Shown here piece by piece: positions 50,001-61,223 of a DNA stretch of 64,000 bases. Source of the DNA: Eunapius fragilis (lineage: Eukaryota; Porifera; Demospongiae; Spongillida; Spongillidae). Numbering within the stretch: position 1 is the first letter of the stretch; each line of letters starts with the position of its first letter. The stretch covers positions 4,389,271-4,453,270 of the forward strand of contig OY811974.1 of NCBI GenBank assembly GCA_963681505.1, in the 5' to 3' direction. Made by a program: the position numbers and the translations under genes. The notes below the pieces were generated by a model that was not told the origin of the DNA, did no database searches, and worked only from the letters and a program-made list of their open reading frames with translations.

Positions 50001-50310
50001 TTGGGAATGAATGGTACAGTGTCTCCCTAAAGCTTTCTGCATCAACATTCAAAACAGGAAATTCTATAACTTTCTCCCCTAACCCAGCCATATGAAGTTT
50101 ATCTTTTTCATTGTCACTACTAGGAGCTTGATAATGTTGGTGATATGCAAGGCATACAAAGCGATGCTTCCATTCCGGTTTTTGCTGAGTAGATTTAACC
50201 CTGGTTTTCTTGTTCATCAAATGTAATACTTCATCTCGAGCACACTTTCGCTTTTTGTTCATCACAGTGTAACGAGAAAGGTCATTCAGTGCACCTCTTG
50301 CAACTGACAT
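47077..50310 (-). CDS. HECT-domain E3 ubiquitin ligase-like gene, 12 exons
   Basis: The minus strand reads in frame through about 12 exons: 50310-49813, 49753-49677, 49336-49273, 49208-49168, 49082-49039, 48740-48690, 48644-48493, 48433-48295, 48075-47902, 47851-47559, 47487-47377 and 47325-47077. Exon 1 holds FRETLYHSFPKLRLSGGYVM. Exon 2 holds a UBZ-like finger CLKCGLCLPMDDLLTHVELC. The HECT fold runs from exon 7 (RITVRRSDVWLDAVQEA) through FLGEPSIDAGGPRREFFRLL. It ends at LPTAATCNLELRLP, where the Cys (codon 47182-47184) is the expected thioester site, and GFGQS at the stop. No stops or frameshifts were found. Such genes transfer ubiquitin from an E2 to a substrate via that Cys. It may be a host gene or one spread with mobile elements, since part of a second copy lies at 63830-64000. 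A further 5' exon is possible. Confidence 0.8.
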
Positions 50311-50319
50311 AACAGGAAC

Positions 50320-51160
50320 TGAATTATGAAATGAAAAAAAGATAGCTGGAACTAGCTGTAACTGAAGTGCTATAATGCCCCTATTTAGTTTACATCACTT
50401 TAGAATACACACACAATACCACAATTGCATCTTGAGTTCACAACCTTGCAAACTCAGAAGCTGAAAACACATTATCAGATAGAAGTTTTATTATGCATTG
50501 AATTACAGTCAACTTACCAACTTGTGCCAATTGTTGCAAACTACATAATTAAAGTACAATGTATATGCCAGTTGTCACAAATTACAAGAGCTGGATTGGA
50601 ATGCACATATAAGCTCACCAACCTGCAAATGTATGCTGCTGGTGCAGCATTTTATTACGTACAGGTACTAAACTGTAGTGGGGTTCAAAAACGAGTTTTG
50701 CACAAACAACTTTTTGAAAACGGTTAACAGATGGTTCATCTACCTTTTGAGAGCAACTATTGACCACTATGGTATCGACAAAGTACATGATGAAGCTGTT
50801 GAACACGAATGAATGGTATAGCCGCTGCTTTTAACTCAGAATCAAAAGGTAGCAGCTGTTGTATATCATGAAGTTGTAAAGAGACTATTAAAACGATGTG
50901 TGAGCTTTGTTCGTTCATCTATCTCCAGAAAACGAAGGTGTAACAATCACGCATCATGAAACACAAATGCAGCAATCTTATCCGCTTGATCTCTTTGAAT
51001 GGGATTGAATGAGTGGAAATGCATTGTAAGTCGTTATTGTGCAGTGGTGTCAGTGTGAGAAAAATACATGTAAGTGGTTTTTTTGGTGTGGCATATAGCT
51101 GTTTCAGACAGAACATATATTTTCTCTGGTATGACTGGGTGAGGTATGCTTGTAATGTGC
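50320..51160. other. Spacer 5' of the HECT gene
   Basis: No gene recognised; short frames only. If the ATG at 50310 is the true start, this contains the promoter. Confidence 0.35.
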
Positions 51161-51164
51161 TGGG

Positions 51165-52510
51165 TTAAGTTTGCTGGGAGTTTGTCGGTGGGGAATGCTG
51201 TGTGATGGTGGGGGAAGGGCACTGTATGGTGGGGGAAGGGCACTGTATGGTGGGGGAAGGGCACTGTATGGTGGGTGACATGCTATGTGATGGTGGGTAG
51301 GGGATGCTGGGTGAAGGTTTTTGAAGGTGCTGGGTATGATGGTGGGTGAGTGATGCAGTGTGATGGTGAGTGAGCTATGCTGTGTGATGATGGGTGAGCA
51401 ATACTGTGTGGTGGGGATTTACAACTTTTCCTGGTTTCACAGAGGTAGCCCATCATGCCATCCCCACAGCTAATAACCCTCCAGTCCGCGTTTGCGATGC
51501 TGTGATGGTGAGTGAGCAATGTGGGTGATGGTGGGTGAGCAATGTGGGAGTGATGCTGTGCGATGGTGGGTGAGCAATGTGGGAGTGATGCTGTGCGATG
51601 GTGGGTGAGCAATGTGGGAGTGATGCTCTGCGATGGTGGGTGAGCAATGTGGGAGTGATGCTGTGCGATGGTGGGTGAGCAATGTGGGAGTGATGCTGTG
51701 CGATGGTGGGTGAGCAATGTGGGAGTGATGCTCTGCGATGGTGGGTGAGCAATGTGGGAGTGATGCTGTGCGATGGTGGGTGAGCAATGCAGGAGAGATA
51801 ATGTGCGATAGTGGATGGGCATGCTGAGTGATGATGCATGTGGGAGATGTTGCGTGATGGTGGGAGAAGGGCACTGTGTGATGGTAGGTGAAGGATGCTC
51901 GAGGATTATGGGTGGGGGGTGCCATAGTAGGGTGGGTTGGAGATGCTGTAGGGTTGTGGGTAAGGGACGCTGTGTGATGGTAGGTGGGGGAGGCTGTGTC
52001 ATGGTAGGTGGGGATGCCATAGAATTGTGGGTTGGAGATGCCGAGTGATGGTGGAAGAAGGATGTTGCGTGATGGCAGGTGAAGGACACTAGGATTGTTG
52101 GTGAGGGATGCTGTGTTAGTGGGTGTGGGAGCTGTATGATATTGGGTGAGGGATGCTGTGTGATGGTGGGTGAGCAATGTGGGTAGAGTGAGGGATGGTG
52201 TGTATTGGTGGGTGGATGATGCCATAGAATTGTGAGTGGAGAATGCTTGTGATGGTGAGTGGGGATGCCGTAGGATTGTGGGTGTGGGATGCTGTGTGAT
52301 GGTAGGGAGTGATGTTCATGATGGCAAGTAAAGGATGATGTGTGATGGTGGGTGGGTGATGCTGCATGACGGTCAGTAAATGATACTGTGTGATGGTGGG
52401 GGTGAGGGATGCTATGTTGAGGGGGGTGCAGAGGATTGTGTGTGGGGGTGATGTGATGGTGAGTGAGGGAGCTGTGTGAGGTGGGTAAGGGATGCGAGGG
52501 ATGCTGTGTG
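51165..52510. repeat. GATGGTGGGTGA minisatellite with a 36-bp subfamily
   Basis: Imperfect units around GATGCTGTGTGATGGTGGGT fill 1.3 kb. Within it, 51530-51790 is a more regular array of about seven 35-36-bp units (GCAATGTGGGAGTGATGCTG plus TGCGATGGTGGGTGA). The 451-codon minus-strand frame here is entirely repeat-derived and not a gene. Confidence 0.85.
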
Positions 52511-53703
52511 ATTACTGTCCAGTAAGGTGAACATATTCTGACAACCTTTCTATCTTTCCATACAGTTGCTACCAATGGCCAGCTGCAACTCTCTACTTCC
52601 TGAAGCTTTTCTTGTTTGTATTGCTTGATAGTCATCAACCACAGAAAACCACACTTTGACCTCCATAATATATATATATATATATGGGACAGTTCACGAG
52701 AAACTGGCGTATCACGTTTGTATATTTAAAGTTATAAAAATGATTCACTTTGAAATCGCTACCTCTCCCGAACGGTAAATGGTATTAACTTCCTATTTTG
52801 ATCACTTCATACTACATCATTTCTCTCTGGTAAAATCGATTTTGGGCTCTTGCATTAGCTTCGTGCCAGTGGTACAACGTCCGATACCCTGTAGGGTTCA
52901 AAACCGCCATATCTTTCGGTAGGAACATTCAATTCACTTCAAATTTCGTTTACACGTTGATGGATCCTGTATCTATTGATTTGTTCTGTTCGTTAATTTT
53001 TACTTGTTCCGTCACGGAGATACTGCGGTGCAAAGTAATTGCACATTTCTCGCTCTCTAGGCGCCATTTTCTATTACGACCTGGTTCCCGTCACTCCGAG
53101 CACATGAATTTGATAATTCTCGTGCCCACCCAGCTGAATGTATCTTCGCTTCCTACAAACGTCTCAGTGGTTCTGTTTACACTTCGACCTATTGCGAACA
53201 AGATTTGTTAATGGTTAGATTCAGCTTCCATCGCCATACACAACACGGTACGTTCTACCAGTACCCGCGAACACGACATCATATGCCTGTGGGTTCGATC
53301 GATTCGGTCTATAAACTCGTAAGTCCTTTCGTAGTCATTTAGTAGGTGCACAGCGCTATACCATTGTACATCAGACCGATGAGATAAAGTTATCAGCTAG
53401 GGGAGAGGCGTAAATAAAGAACTGGGCAACAGTCCTTATTGATTTGCATGCGCTCTGCTGGGCCGGGCCGGGCTCAGGTAGTTTAACCGCCCAACGTTTT
53501 CATTTCATCTTCATTGTACACCCATTTGCAGCCACACACACATACGTACACAACTGTACGCACTATTTTCACCATAGACACTGTGCTATTAATATTTACC
53601 CCTCCGTTGTTGCTACTGATGTACCCTCTCTAGCTTATGCTGCATTCCCTGAGATTACTATGATTGAAGCAACACATCACTTAGGAGGGACATGCTGGAA
53701 GTC

Positions 53704-53815
53704 GATGGTGGAAGTGACGGTGATGGTGGAAGTGACGGTGATGGTGGAAGTGATGGTGATGGTGAGAGTGATGGTGTGATAGTGGAAGTGATGGTGATGG
53801 TGAGAGTGATAGTAA
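53704..53815. repeat. 18-bp GATGGTGGAAGTGACGGT repeat
   Basis: About six units of GATGGTGGAAGTGACGGT and variants inside the long-TIR element, just past its left repeat. It gives spurious frames on both strands. Confidence 0.75.
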
Positions 53816-53932
53816 TGGCCCAGGTGGTGTGCCAGCTAAAATAGCACGTGGGCAATGTCATCCCAGACAATTGCTCAATGTCTACCTCATTAGAGGAGGG
53901 TGCTGCAAAGACGGCTGGCTGCTTGATGATGT

Positions 53933-55930
53933 ATGGTGATTTGGCCAGAAGACGATCTCTCACATTATCCAGGAAACCAGAAAGGCTGTTGTTTTTGGAA
54001 TGCTTGCTGTGATTCAGAACAAATAAATACATTCCACTGTCGCCTTGACAGGTCCAGTCCTATCTGCAAGGATGCTTTCTGTGGCATCATTGGCACAAAT
54101 TACCGCACATTACAGCGCTGGATGCAGCTGGTGTGCTCTGACGCTGATGTTGAACCCCATGGCAACTGTGGCAGGGCACCTCACAATGCCCTCTCTCGTT
54201 TGGACAAGAACAGGGTGGTCTCATTCATTATGAATTATGCAGCCTTACATGCCCTACCTGATCCTGCTCAGTTGCAACCTTGGGAAGATCAGAGACTATG
54301 TTCTGGAGAGTGGCAAAACACTAAAGTCTGTGTATGCCAAGTATTCCAAGGCCATAGAGTCCACCACACCAGCACCACAGCAACCTTGCCCTTACAGGTT
54401 GACCAGTCGGCTGAAGCGGCAGTAAACCTTGCTCAATGTTCCTCCGGCTCCTCCAACACCTCCTTCTGCACGTGAAGTACTTGACTCTGGCACAAGAACT
54501 GCTCTAACATCAAGATCCAACGCAGCGATCTGTGTGACAAGTGTGATCAGATGTTGGTCACGTTGAGGCACAGCCTTTCTGACGTGCAGCACAAAACAAT
54601 AAATGGCAAATACACCCAGCACCTCATTAAAGCAAAGGCATTTTGTGATGCCTACAATGCAAATATTGAAGAGGCTGAGAAGGAATGGGGAAGGAAGAGA
54701 CAGAAGGAGCATGACCAGATCCTGGGTCACTTGGAATCCAGTGTTACACGCCTCTCGCCCAGTCCATGTAGGTGGAATAATGCATGCACCAAGCTGACCA
54801 CCACCACAGCACCCTTGCCGGCCTGCTCTGCCTTGACAATTAAGAACACCTGGTGGCACAGCAGCTCACAACACACACCAAACACCTGGACCTTGTGAGG
54901 TGTCCTGAAATAAAAAAAGTGCCCCTTTGCTGTGAGCTATAGTGCAGTGACGCCAGCTGGCAGTAGTCAAAGGAGTGTACACTGCATCTGCATGTCCAGG
55001 TGGGCATGTGAGGTATAGGGAGACATCAGGGCCCTTCAGGCCGACAACTGTGTGGGCCAGAACAAGAACACCACCATGATGTGGTACATGTACCTGGCCT
55101 TGGGGGTCATCACTGGGCAACATGACATCATCTTCATGCTACCTGGGCGCACAAAGTTTTGACCCGATTCCTACTTTGGCCTGTTCAAGAAGTACAGGAC
55201 CATGTAGATGATATGGACGACCTAGCTGACTGTGTCCGGCAGTGTGGCCAGGACGTCGCTTGTGTGCCACAGCTGTACCAGGACTACGACTGGAATGCCT
55301 TGAGTTTGACCAAGACCACCCAGGTGTCATTGGAATGAAGACCTTGCCATCGAACACAAACCCCACCGAGGTGACCATGCTGAGGGCTGGAGTGGCCATA
55401 AAGGACATACAGGATGCTTATCAGAACCAAGTGATGCCACCTGTATAATTAAGTGGATTGTCCCTGTCGCGGTCACTGTACCTGTATGAGAAGGTGATGG
55501 AATACGCCCGTGACCCCAACAAGGTCCACGTCCAAAGCCTCCACCAAGCTCAGAGGCCAACTCTTCATTAGTCCATGTGGTAATGCTTCATCCCATGCAG
55601 TACCAGAAAACGACCAACCAGGACCTTCAACTACCATTCCTCACTTACCTACTATTGAGAGTCATGAGTCTGCAGATGACACTCACAGTGAAATGCAAGG
55701 CAAAGGCAATAGCTGACTGTTTCTTGCAGGAGGAAACGCAGACCCAGGTCTGAACTAATCCTTGCCTACCAATGCACTGTATGTGGCAAGAGTATGCCAG
55801 TAGCCAGGCCCTGTCCCTGCACAAAAAGAACACTCACAAGCAGCCTGCTGTTCCAGGTGATGTCACTAAGGCGACAATTCCAGTGTTGACGAAGGAAGCC
55901 AGGGTTCACCCAAACGCAGGCCTAGGCTAA
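53933..55930 (+). pseudogene. Decayed transposase-like gene of the 7.26-kb element
   Basis: Plus-strand pieces appear in a consistent order. At 53933-54475: FCGIIGTNYRTLQRWMQL, PHGNCGRAPHNALS, VVSFIMNYAALHALPDP. At 54520-54770: CDKCDQMLVTLRHSL and KAKAFCDAYNANIEEA, charged and helical. At about 55040-55205: NCVGQNKNTTMMWYMYLALG, ITGQHDIIFMLPGRTKF, YFGLFKK. At 55440-55540: LSLSRSLYLYEKVMEYARDP. At 55770-55835 there is a C2H2-like finger CTVCGK...SLHKKNTH, needing a 1-nt shift. This belongs to a widespread animal family I know only as uncharacterised, transposase-like proteins. Stops and frame changes make it non-functional. A second, diverged piece (LSLQRSQYLFDKVREYVHD) lies at 56795-56880. 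Confidence 0.6.
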
Positions 55931-55974
55931 GATTTGTATTGACAGGCCATTTTCCTGTTCGGTGTGTACACCTT

Positions 55975-56425
55975 ATGTGTTGTTAAGGGGTCACCTGTAC
56001 ACCACTGTACATCTGTGTCGTTAAGGGGTTACCTCTGTACACCTTATGTATGTGTTGTTAAGGGGTCACCTGTACACCATACATCTGTGTCGTTAAGGGG
56101 TTACCTCTGTACACCTTATGTATGTGTTGTTAAGGGGTCACCTGTACACCATACATATGTGTCGTTAAGGGGTTACCTCTGTACACCTTATGAATGTGTT
56201 GTTAAGGGGTCACCTGTACACCATACATCTGTGTCGTTAAGGGGTTACCTCTGTACACCTTATGTATGTGTTGTTAAGGGGTCACCTGTACACCACTGTA
56301 CATCTGTGTCGTTAAGGGGTTACCTCTGTACACCTTATGTATGTGTTGTTAAGGGGTCACCTGTACACCATACATCTGTGTTGTTAAGGGGTTACCTCTG
56401 TACACCTTATGTATGTGTTGTTGGA
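55975..56425. repeat. Minisatellite of about 65 bp
   Basis: Alternating half-units GTTGTTAAGGGGTCACCTGT and GTCGTTAAGGGGTTACCTCT, each followed by ACACC-A/T-TAC/TATGTAT, repeated about seven times. An open plus-strand frame of 182 codons is repeat-derived. It ends at a G run (56425-56438). Confidence 0.85.
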
Positions 56426-56739
56426 GGGGGGGGGGGGGGCACATTATGGAGTTCTTTTGAGAACTTGACACATAGATGTGTGCCAATCTGCAAGTTGCCA
56501 AACACAACTTGACTTAATTTGCAATCGATTTGTTTTGTTGTGATACTGTGCCTGGGTTTTCTATTAAGTAACCATCTCATGTCATCATCATACAGACCAC
56601 ACATCCATCCATGTATCACTATCACTTCCACCATCACTTCTATCACCCATACCCACCTCTTACTACCCACCCACACACACCTCTTACTACCCACCCACAC
56701 TCCATCTCTCACTAGCCACCCACCCCCACCTTAGTATGC

Positions 56740-56888
56740 TACCCCCAAGCATAATATCTATGCCCCAAGTAATGCCACCCGTTGTAAAGTGCAGAGAGTT
56801 GTCCCTCCAGCGGTCACAGTACCTGTTTGATAAAGTTAGGGAGTACGTCCATGACCAAACCAAGAGGGCAACATCTCTCCCAGGCCCT

Positions 56889-56921
<33 letters not shown>

Positions 56922-57090
56922 GGCTCACTGCGGTTGCACCCTCAGCAGGCAGGATGACCTGCCAGGATCTTTAGCTGCTATCTCTAACTCTCCCACTGAT
57001 GGGGATGTCCATGTCCTCGTGCCTGAGGATTCAGGTGCAGGCAACAGTGGTTCTCACTTTTTGAGGAGGAAATGTAGGAACAGGTTCTAG
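56740..57090 (+). pseudogene. Second, diverged copy of the transposase C-terminal region
   Basis: AAGTAATGCCACCCGTTGTA through LSLQRSQYLFDKVREYVHD parallels 55430-55540. It is followed by about 40 G (56891-56930) and then a stretch matching the region after the finger (CACTCAGCAGG...GGAGGAAA). The interior of the element was therefore partly duplicated. Confidence 0.5.
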
Positions 57091-57764
57091 CTAATCTATG
57101 CTATGCTGTCTAAGCAAGTGTATTATATCAGAATGTGGCACTCATGAGTATGGCAGCTATCCTGCTCTGTACGTTTGCAAATGTTTGCACTTGGTAGTTC
57201 TAAGAAGTACTGACGCTAGCATAGACCAAAGGAAGGGTTTAAACCACAGAGAAAGGTCTGCACCCGTGGTAATGTTTACATACTATACCGCAAGATTGTA
57301 TCGCTATGAACGATGTATAGTTTTCATGTAAAGGCATGGCTGCATTTATAAAAGATAAGCTTACATGCATACTGAGCTGCCGTTCCATGTATGAACATCG
57401 TCATGCATGCTAACACTTTAATAATTGACAACGCTTTTATGATTCACGAGACGTCAAATACGCTGCTTTTTTCTCCTCCAGTGTATGCACGATCGATCTC
57501 GAAAGCGATTTCGGTTACGAGAACTTCGCATTGAGAACACAAGAGCGCTTAGACATTACTATTGACGAGACAATCCTACCGGATGTGGGCGTATCAAGGC
57601 GCTTGCTGAGATGGAAGGGTGTGTCCTGCATGGAGCAAACTAGGCATTTAACATAGAGCACATTGGTGCCATGCCAAGATATTGCCACACATATCTGTTC
57701 ATATGACCGTCGTTGATTTCCCCACCTTTAACTATTACCCACCCCCACCTCTAACTACATGTAG

Positions 57765-59038
57765 TAAGAGGTGGGGGGTGGGGGACCTGAGTATAATAAG
57801 AGGTGGGGGGTGGGGGACCTGAGTATAATAAGAGGTGGGGGGTGGGGGACCTGGGTATAGTAAGAGGTGGGGGGTGGGGGACCTGGGTATAGTAAGAGGT
57901 GGGGGTGTGGGGGGACCTGGGTATAGTAAGAGGTGGGGTGTGGGGGAGGGGGACCTTGGTATAATAAGAGGTGGGGGTGTGGGGGACCTGGGTATAATAA
58001 GAGGTGGGTGTGGGGGGACCTGGGTATAGTAAGAGGTGGGGGTGTGGGGGGACCTGGGTAGGTGGGGGGTGGGGGACCTGGGTGTAGCAAGAGGTGGGGG
58101 TGTGGGGGACCTGGGTGTAATAAGAGGTGGGGGTGTGGGGGACCTGGGTATAATAAGAGGTGGGGGTGTGGGGGGACCTGGGTATAGTAAGAGGTGGGGG
58201 TGGGGGACCTGGGTATAGTAAGAGGTGGGGTGGGGGACCTGGGTGTAGTAAGAGGTGGGGGGTGTGGGGGACCTGGGTGTAGTAAGAGGTGGGGGTGTGG
58301 GGACCTGGGTATAATAAGAGGTGGGGGTGTGGGGGGACCTGGGTATAATAAGAGGTGGGGGTGGGGGACCTGGGTATAGTAAGAGGTGGGGGTGTGGGGG
58401 GACCTGGGTAGGTGGGGGGTGGGGGACCTGGGTGTAGCAAGAGGTGGGGGTGTGGGGGACCTGGGTGTAATAAGAGGTGGGGGGGTGGGGGACCTGGGTA
58501 TAATAAGAGGTGGGGGTGTGGGGGGACCTGGGTATAGTAAGAGGTGGGGGTGTGGGGGGACCTGGGTATAGTAAGAGGTGGGGTGGGGGACCTGGGTGTA
58601 GTAAGAGGTGGGGGGTGTGGGGGACCTGGGTGTAGTAAGAGGTGGGGGTGTGGGGACCTGGGTGTAGTAAGAGGTGGGGGTGTGGGGGACCTGGGTATAG
58701 TAAGTGGTGGGGGTGTGGGGACCTGGGTATAATAAGAGGTGGGGGTGTGGGGGGACCTGGGTATAATAAGAGGTGGGGGTGGGGGACCTGGGTATAGTAA
58801 GAGGTGGGGGTGTGGGGGGACCTGGGTAGGTGGGGGGTGGGGGACCTGGGTGTAGCAAGAGGTGGGGGTGTGGGGGACCTGGGTGTAATAAGAGGTGGGG
58901 GTGTGGGGGACCTGGGTATAATAAGAGGTGGGGGTGTGGGGGGACCTGGGTATAGTAAGAGGTGGGGGTGTGGGGGGACCTGGGTATAGTAAGAGGTGGG
59001 GGTGTGGGGGACCTGAGTATAGTAAGAGGTGGGGGGTA
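57765..59038. repeat. 32-33-bp minisatellite with higher-order structure
   Basis: About 38 units of GGGGACCTGGGTATAGTAAG plus AGGTGGGGGTGTG. A distinctive short unit (CCTGGGTAGGTGGGGGGTGG) recurs at about 58047, 58402 and 58822. Blocks of roughly 350-420 bp have therefore been copied as higher-order units. Frames on both strands are repeat artefacts. It abuts the right terminal repeat. Confidence 0.9.
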
Positions 59039-59945
59039 AATAGCATAGTGCCTATGAATAGTGCGTACACTTATGTGCGCGCGTGTGTGTATGGCTGAAA
59101 ATGGGTGTGAAATGAAAACGTTGGGCGGTTAAACTACCTGAGCCCGGCCCGGCCAGGCCAGCAGAGCGCATGCAAATTAATAAGGACTGCTGCCCAGTTC
59201 TTTATTTACGCCTCTCCACTTTATCGCATCGGTCTGATGTACAATGGTATAGGTCTGATGTACAATGGTATAGCGCTGTGCACCTACTAAATGACTACGA
59301 AAGGACTTAAGAGTTTATAGCCGAATCGATCGAACCCACAGGCATATGATGTCGTGTTCGCGGGTACTGGTAGAACGTACCGTGTTGTGTATGGCGATGG
59401 AAGCTGAATCTAACCATTAACAAATCTTGTTCGCTATAGGTCGAAGTGTAAACAGAACCACTGAGACGTTTGTAAGAAGCGAAATTGATACTTTCAGCTG
59501 GGTGGGCACGAGAATTATCAAATTCATGTGCTCGGAGTGACGGGAACCAGGTCGTAATAGAAAATGGCGCCTAGAGAGCGAGAAATGTGCAATTACTTTG
59601 CACAGCAGTATCTCCGTGACGGAACAAGTAAAAATTAACGAACAGGACAAATCAATAGATACAGGATCCATCAACGTGTAAACGAAGTTTGAAGTGAATT
59701 GAATGTTCCTACCGAAAGATATGGCGGTTTTGAACCCTACAGGGTATCGGACGTTGTAACACTGGCACGAAGCTAATGCAATAGCCCAAAATCGATTTTA
59801 CCAGAGAGAAATGATGTAGTATGAAGTGATCAAAATAGGAAGTTAATACCATTTACCGTTCGGGAGAGGTAGCGATTTCAAAGTGAATCATTTTTATAAC
59901 TTTAAATATATAAACGTGATACGCCAGTTTCTCGTGAACTGTCCC

Positions 59946-60397
59946 ATATATATATATGTCACATGCGATGCCTTTGTTTTGAATTGCGCTTACGCGTTTA
60001 TTCGTAGTGACAATAATACTACAAAGACACATACTGTTAGGATGCCTGTTGACTATATTTCTGCAAAGTTTGATAGTGACTGGAATAACGAAAGAAAAGC
60101 TATACTAACATAAGTAACACCCTACGACACTTCAAAGCAATGTACAGTGTGTCACATGGGCGCGCATGATGCCTTGATAATTTCTAGTTTTGAATTGTGC
60201 CTATTATCATGAAGCATAGCTCAACGATTCATGGGAACACCCCTTTGTTACAAGCAAATAAAAACAATTGCAGGAGACCTCACATTTTAGGATTACACAC
60301 CTGCATGAGTACAATAATCAATGTGGTTACAGTATACATAAAGTGCAGATCAGATAGACCATGTGGGCTATTATCACAAAATTATTTGTCTGGGTAA
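59946..60397. other. Spacer, no gene recognised
   Basis: AT-rich, short frames only; begins in the (TA)n target tract of the long-TIR element. Confidence 0.35.
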
Positions 60398-60623
60398 TGC
60401 GCCTATCATTGTTACGTGAGACCCCCCCCCCCCCCTCCCCCCCTGGGGCATTAGGAGGGATTTGACCTTTAGTAAAGCAAACTGCCCCTGGTTGGGGGTT
60501 AATAACTGGCCAATTGTTTATACTACGTGGTCTGATAAAAGGTCAAACGCGTGCCCCTACGGTCAAATGTGTGGCCAGTTATGATATTCACGCGTCAAAT
60601 CCCCACCTAATCCCGACTTCGCC

Positions 60624-60659
<36 letters not shown>

Positions 60660-60682
60660 CTCACGTAACAATGATAGGTGCA
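60398..60682. mobile_element. PIF/Harbinger-type MITE with C and G runs
   Basis: TGCGCCTATCATTGTTACGT starts the element. The reverse complement with one mismatch ends it at 60682, and TAA flanks both ends (60395-60397 and 60683-60685). Three-base TWA duplications mark PIF/Harbinger elements. Inside the repeats sit a C run (60422-60435) and a G run of about 33 (60626-60658), which extend the inverted repeat. Confidence 0.8.
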
Positions 60683-60851
60683 TAATGGCTGCGTAGCATA
60701 TGTCGTTTTACACAGCAGGTCACAACCACCATAGCGCAAACCAGGGTCCGCAGATTTCGCTACCCCGCAGTTCAGATTCCCTACCCAGACTCCTGATTAA
60801 TTATATATTCACACGACGGGATTGGAGGTCGGAAAACGGTTTTAGAGTACA

Positions 60852-61141
60852 CAGTGGCGTAGGAAAAGGGGGGGCAGGGGGGGCCATGCCCCCCTACTTT
60901 TATACCAGTGATACTACAGATAAATGCGTAATTTGTAATAAATTGCACTGATTCTAGTGTAGTTTTGTAACGTCGTTAGATGCAAATAGCGTTGGCTTCT
61001 GGGGCACAACCCCAGAGTCCCAGACCCCAATGCGGAAGCTTACAGCACTCCCCTAGCTGGCTGGGGGAGGGGCACCGCTCTCCCGCCATGATGACCATCG
61101 AACTTTGCCCCCCCACTTTTAAACTCCTTCCTACGCCGCTG
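60852..61141. mobile_element. hAT-type MITE
   Basis: CAGTGGCGTAGGAA at the left and TTCCTACGCCGCTG at the right form a 14-bp inverted repeat with one mismatch. They share CAGTGGCGTAG with the autonomous hAT at 15202. No clean 8-bp duplication is visible. The interior is G/C-rich with no frame. Confidence 0.7.
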
Positions 61142-61223
61142 CTACACATCAGGTCACATCAACGCCCAAGTCGGGTGAGCTCAACTAGGACTCCACGCCA
61201 CTCTATATTTTACATAGAAATGT

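Larger units (their letters stand above)
52686..59945 (+). mobile_element. DNA transposon with about 915-bp terminal inverted repeats
   Basis: The left repeat (52686 to about 53605) and the right repeat (about 59031-59945) are near-identical reverse complements. The outer ends are GGGACAGTTCACGAGAAACT and its complement. Both ends lie in a (TA)n tract (52666-52685 and 59946-59957), so the target duplication cannot be read; a 9-11-bp duplication as in Mutator-like elements would fit. The 7.26-kb interior has a decayed transposase-like gene and three minisatellites. The inner repeat borders touch the 57.8-59.0-kb array. Confidence 0.85.

Noticed and set aside
51283-52638. 451-codon His/Ser/Pro-rich minus-strand frame
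   Set aside because: It is the translation of the GATGGTGGGTGA minisatellite, with no non-repeat domain.
55964-56512. 182-codon frame with CVVKGSPVHH repeats as a secreted repeat protein
   Set aside because: Frame openness follows from the tandem repeat, inside a decayed transposon; no signal peptide or unique region.
57751-59070. Pro/Tyr-rich frames of up to 439 codons
   Set aside because: Repeat-derived; two overlapping frames on the minus strand and several on the plus strand are equally open.
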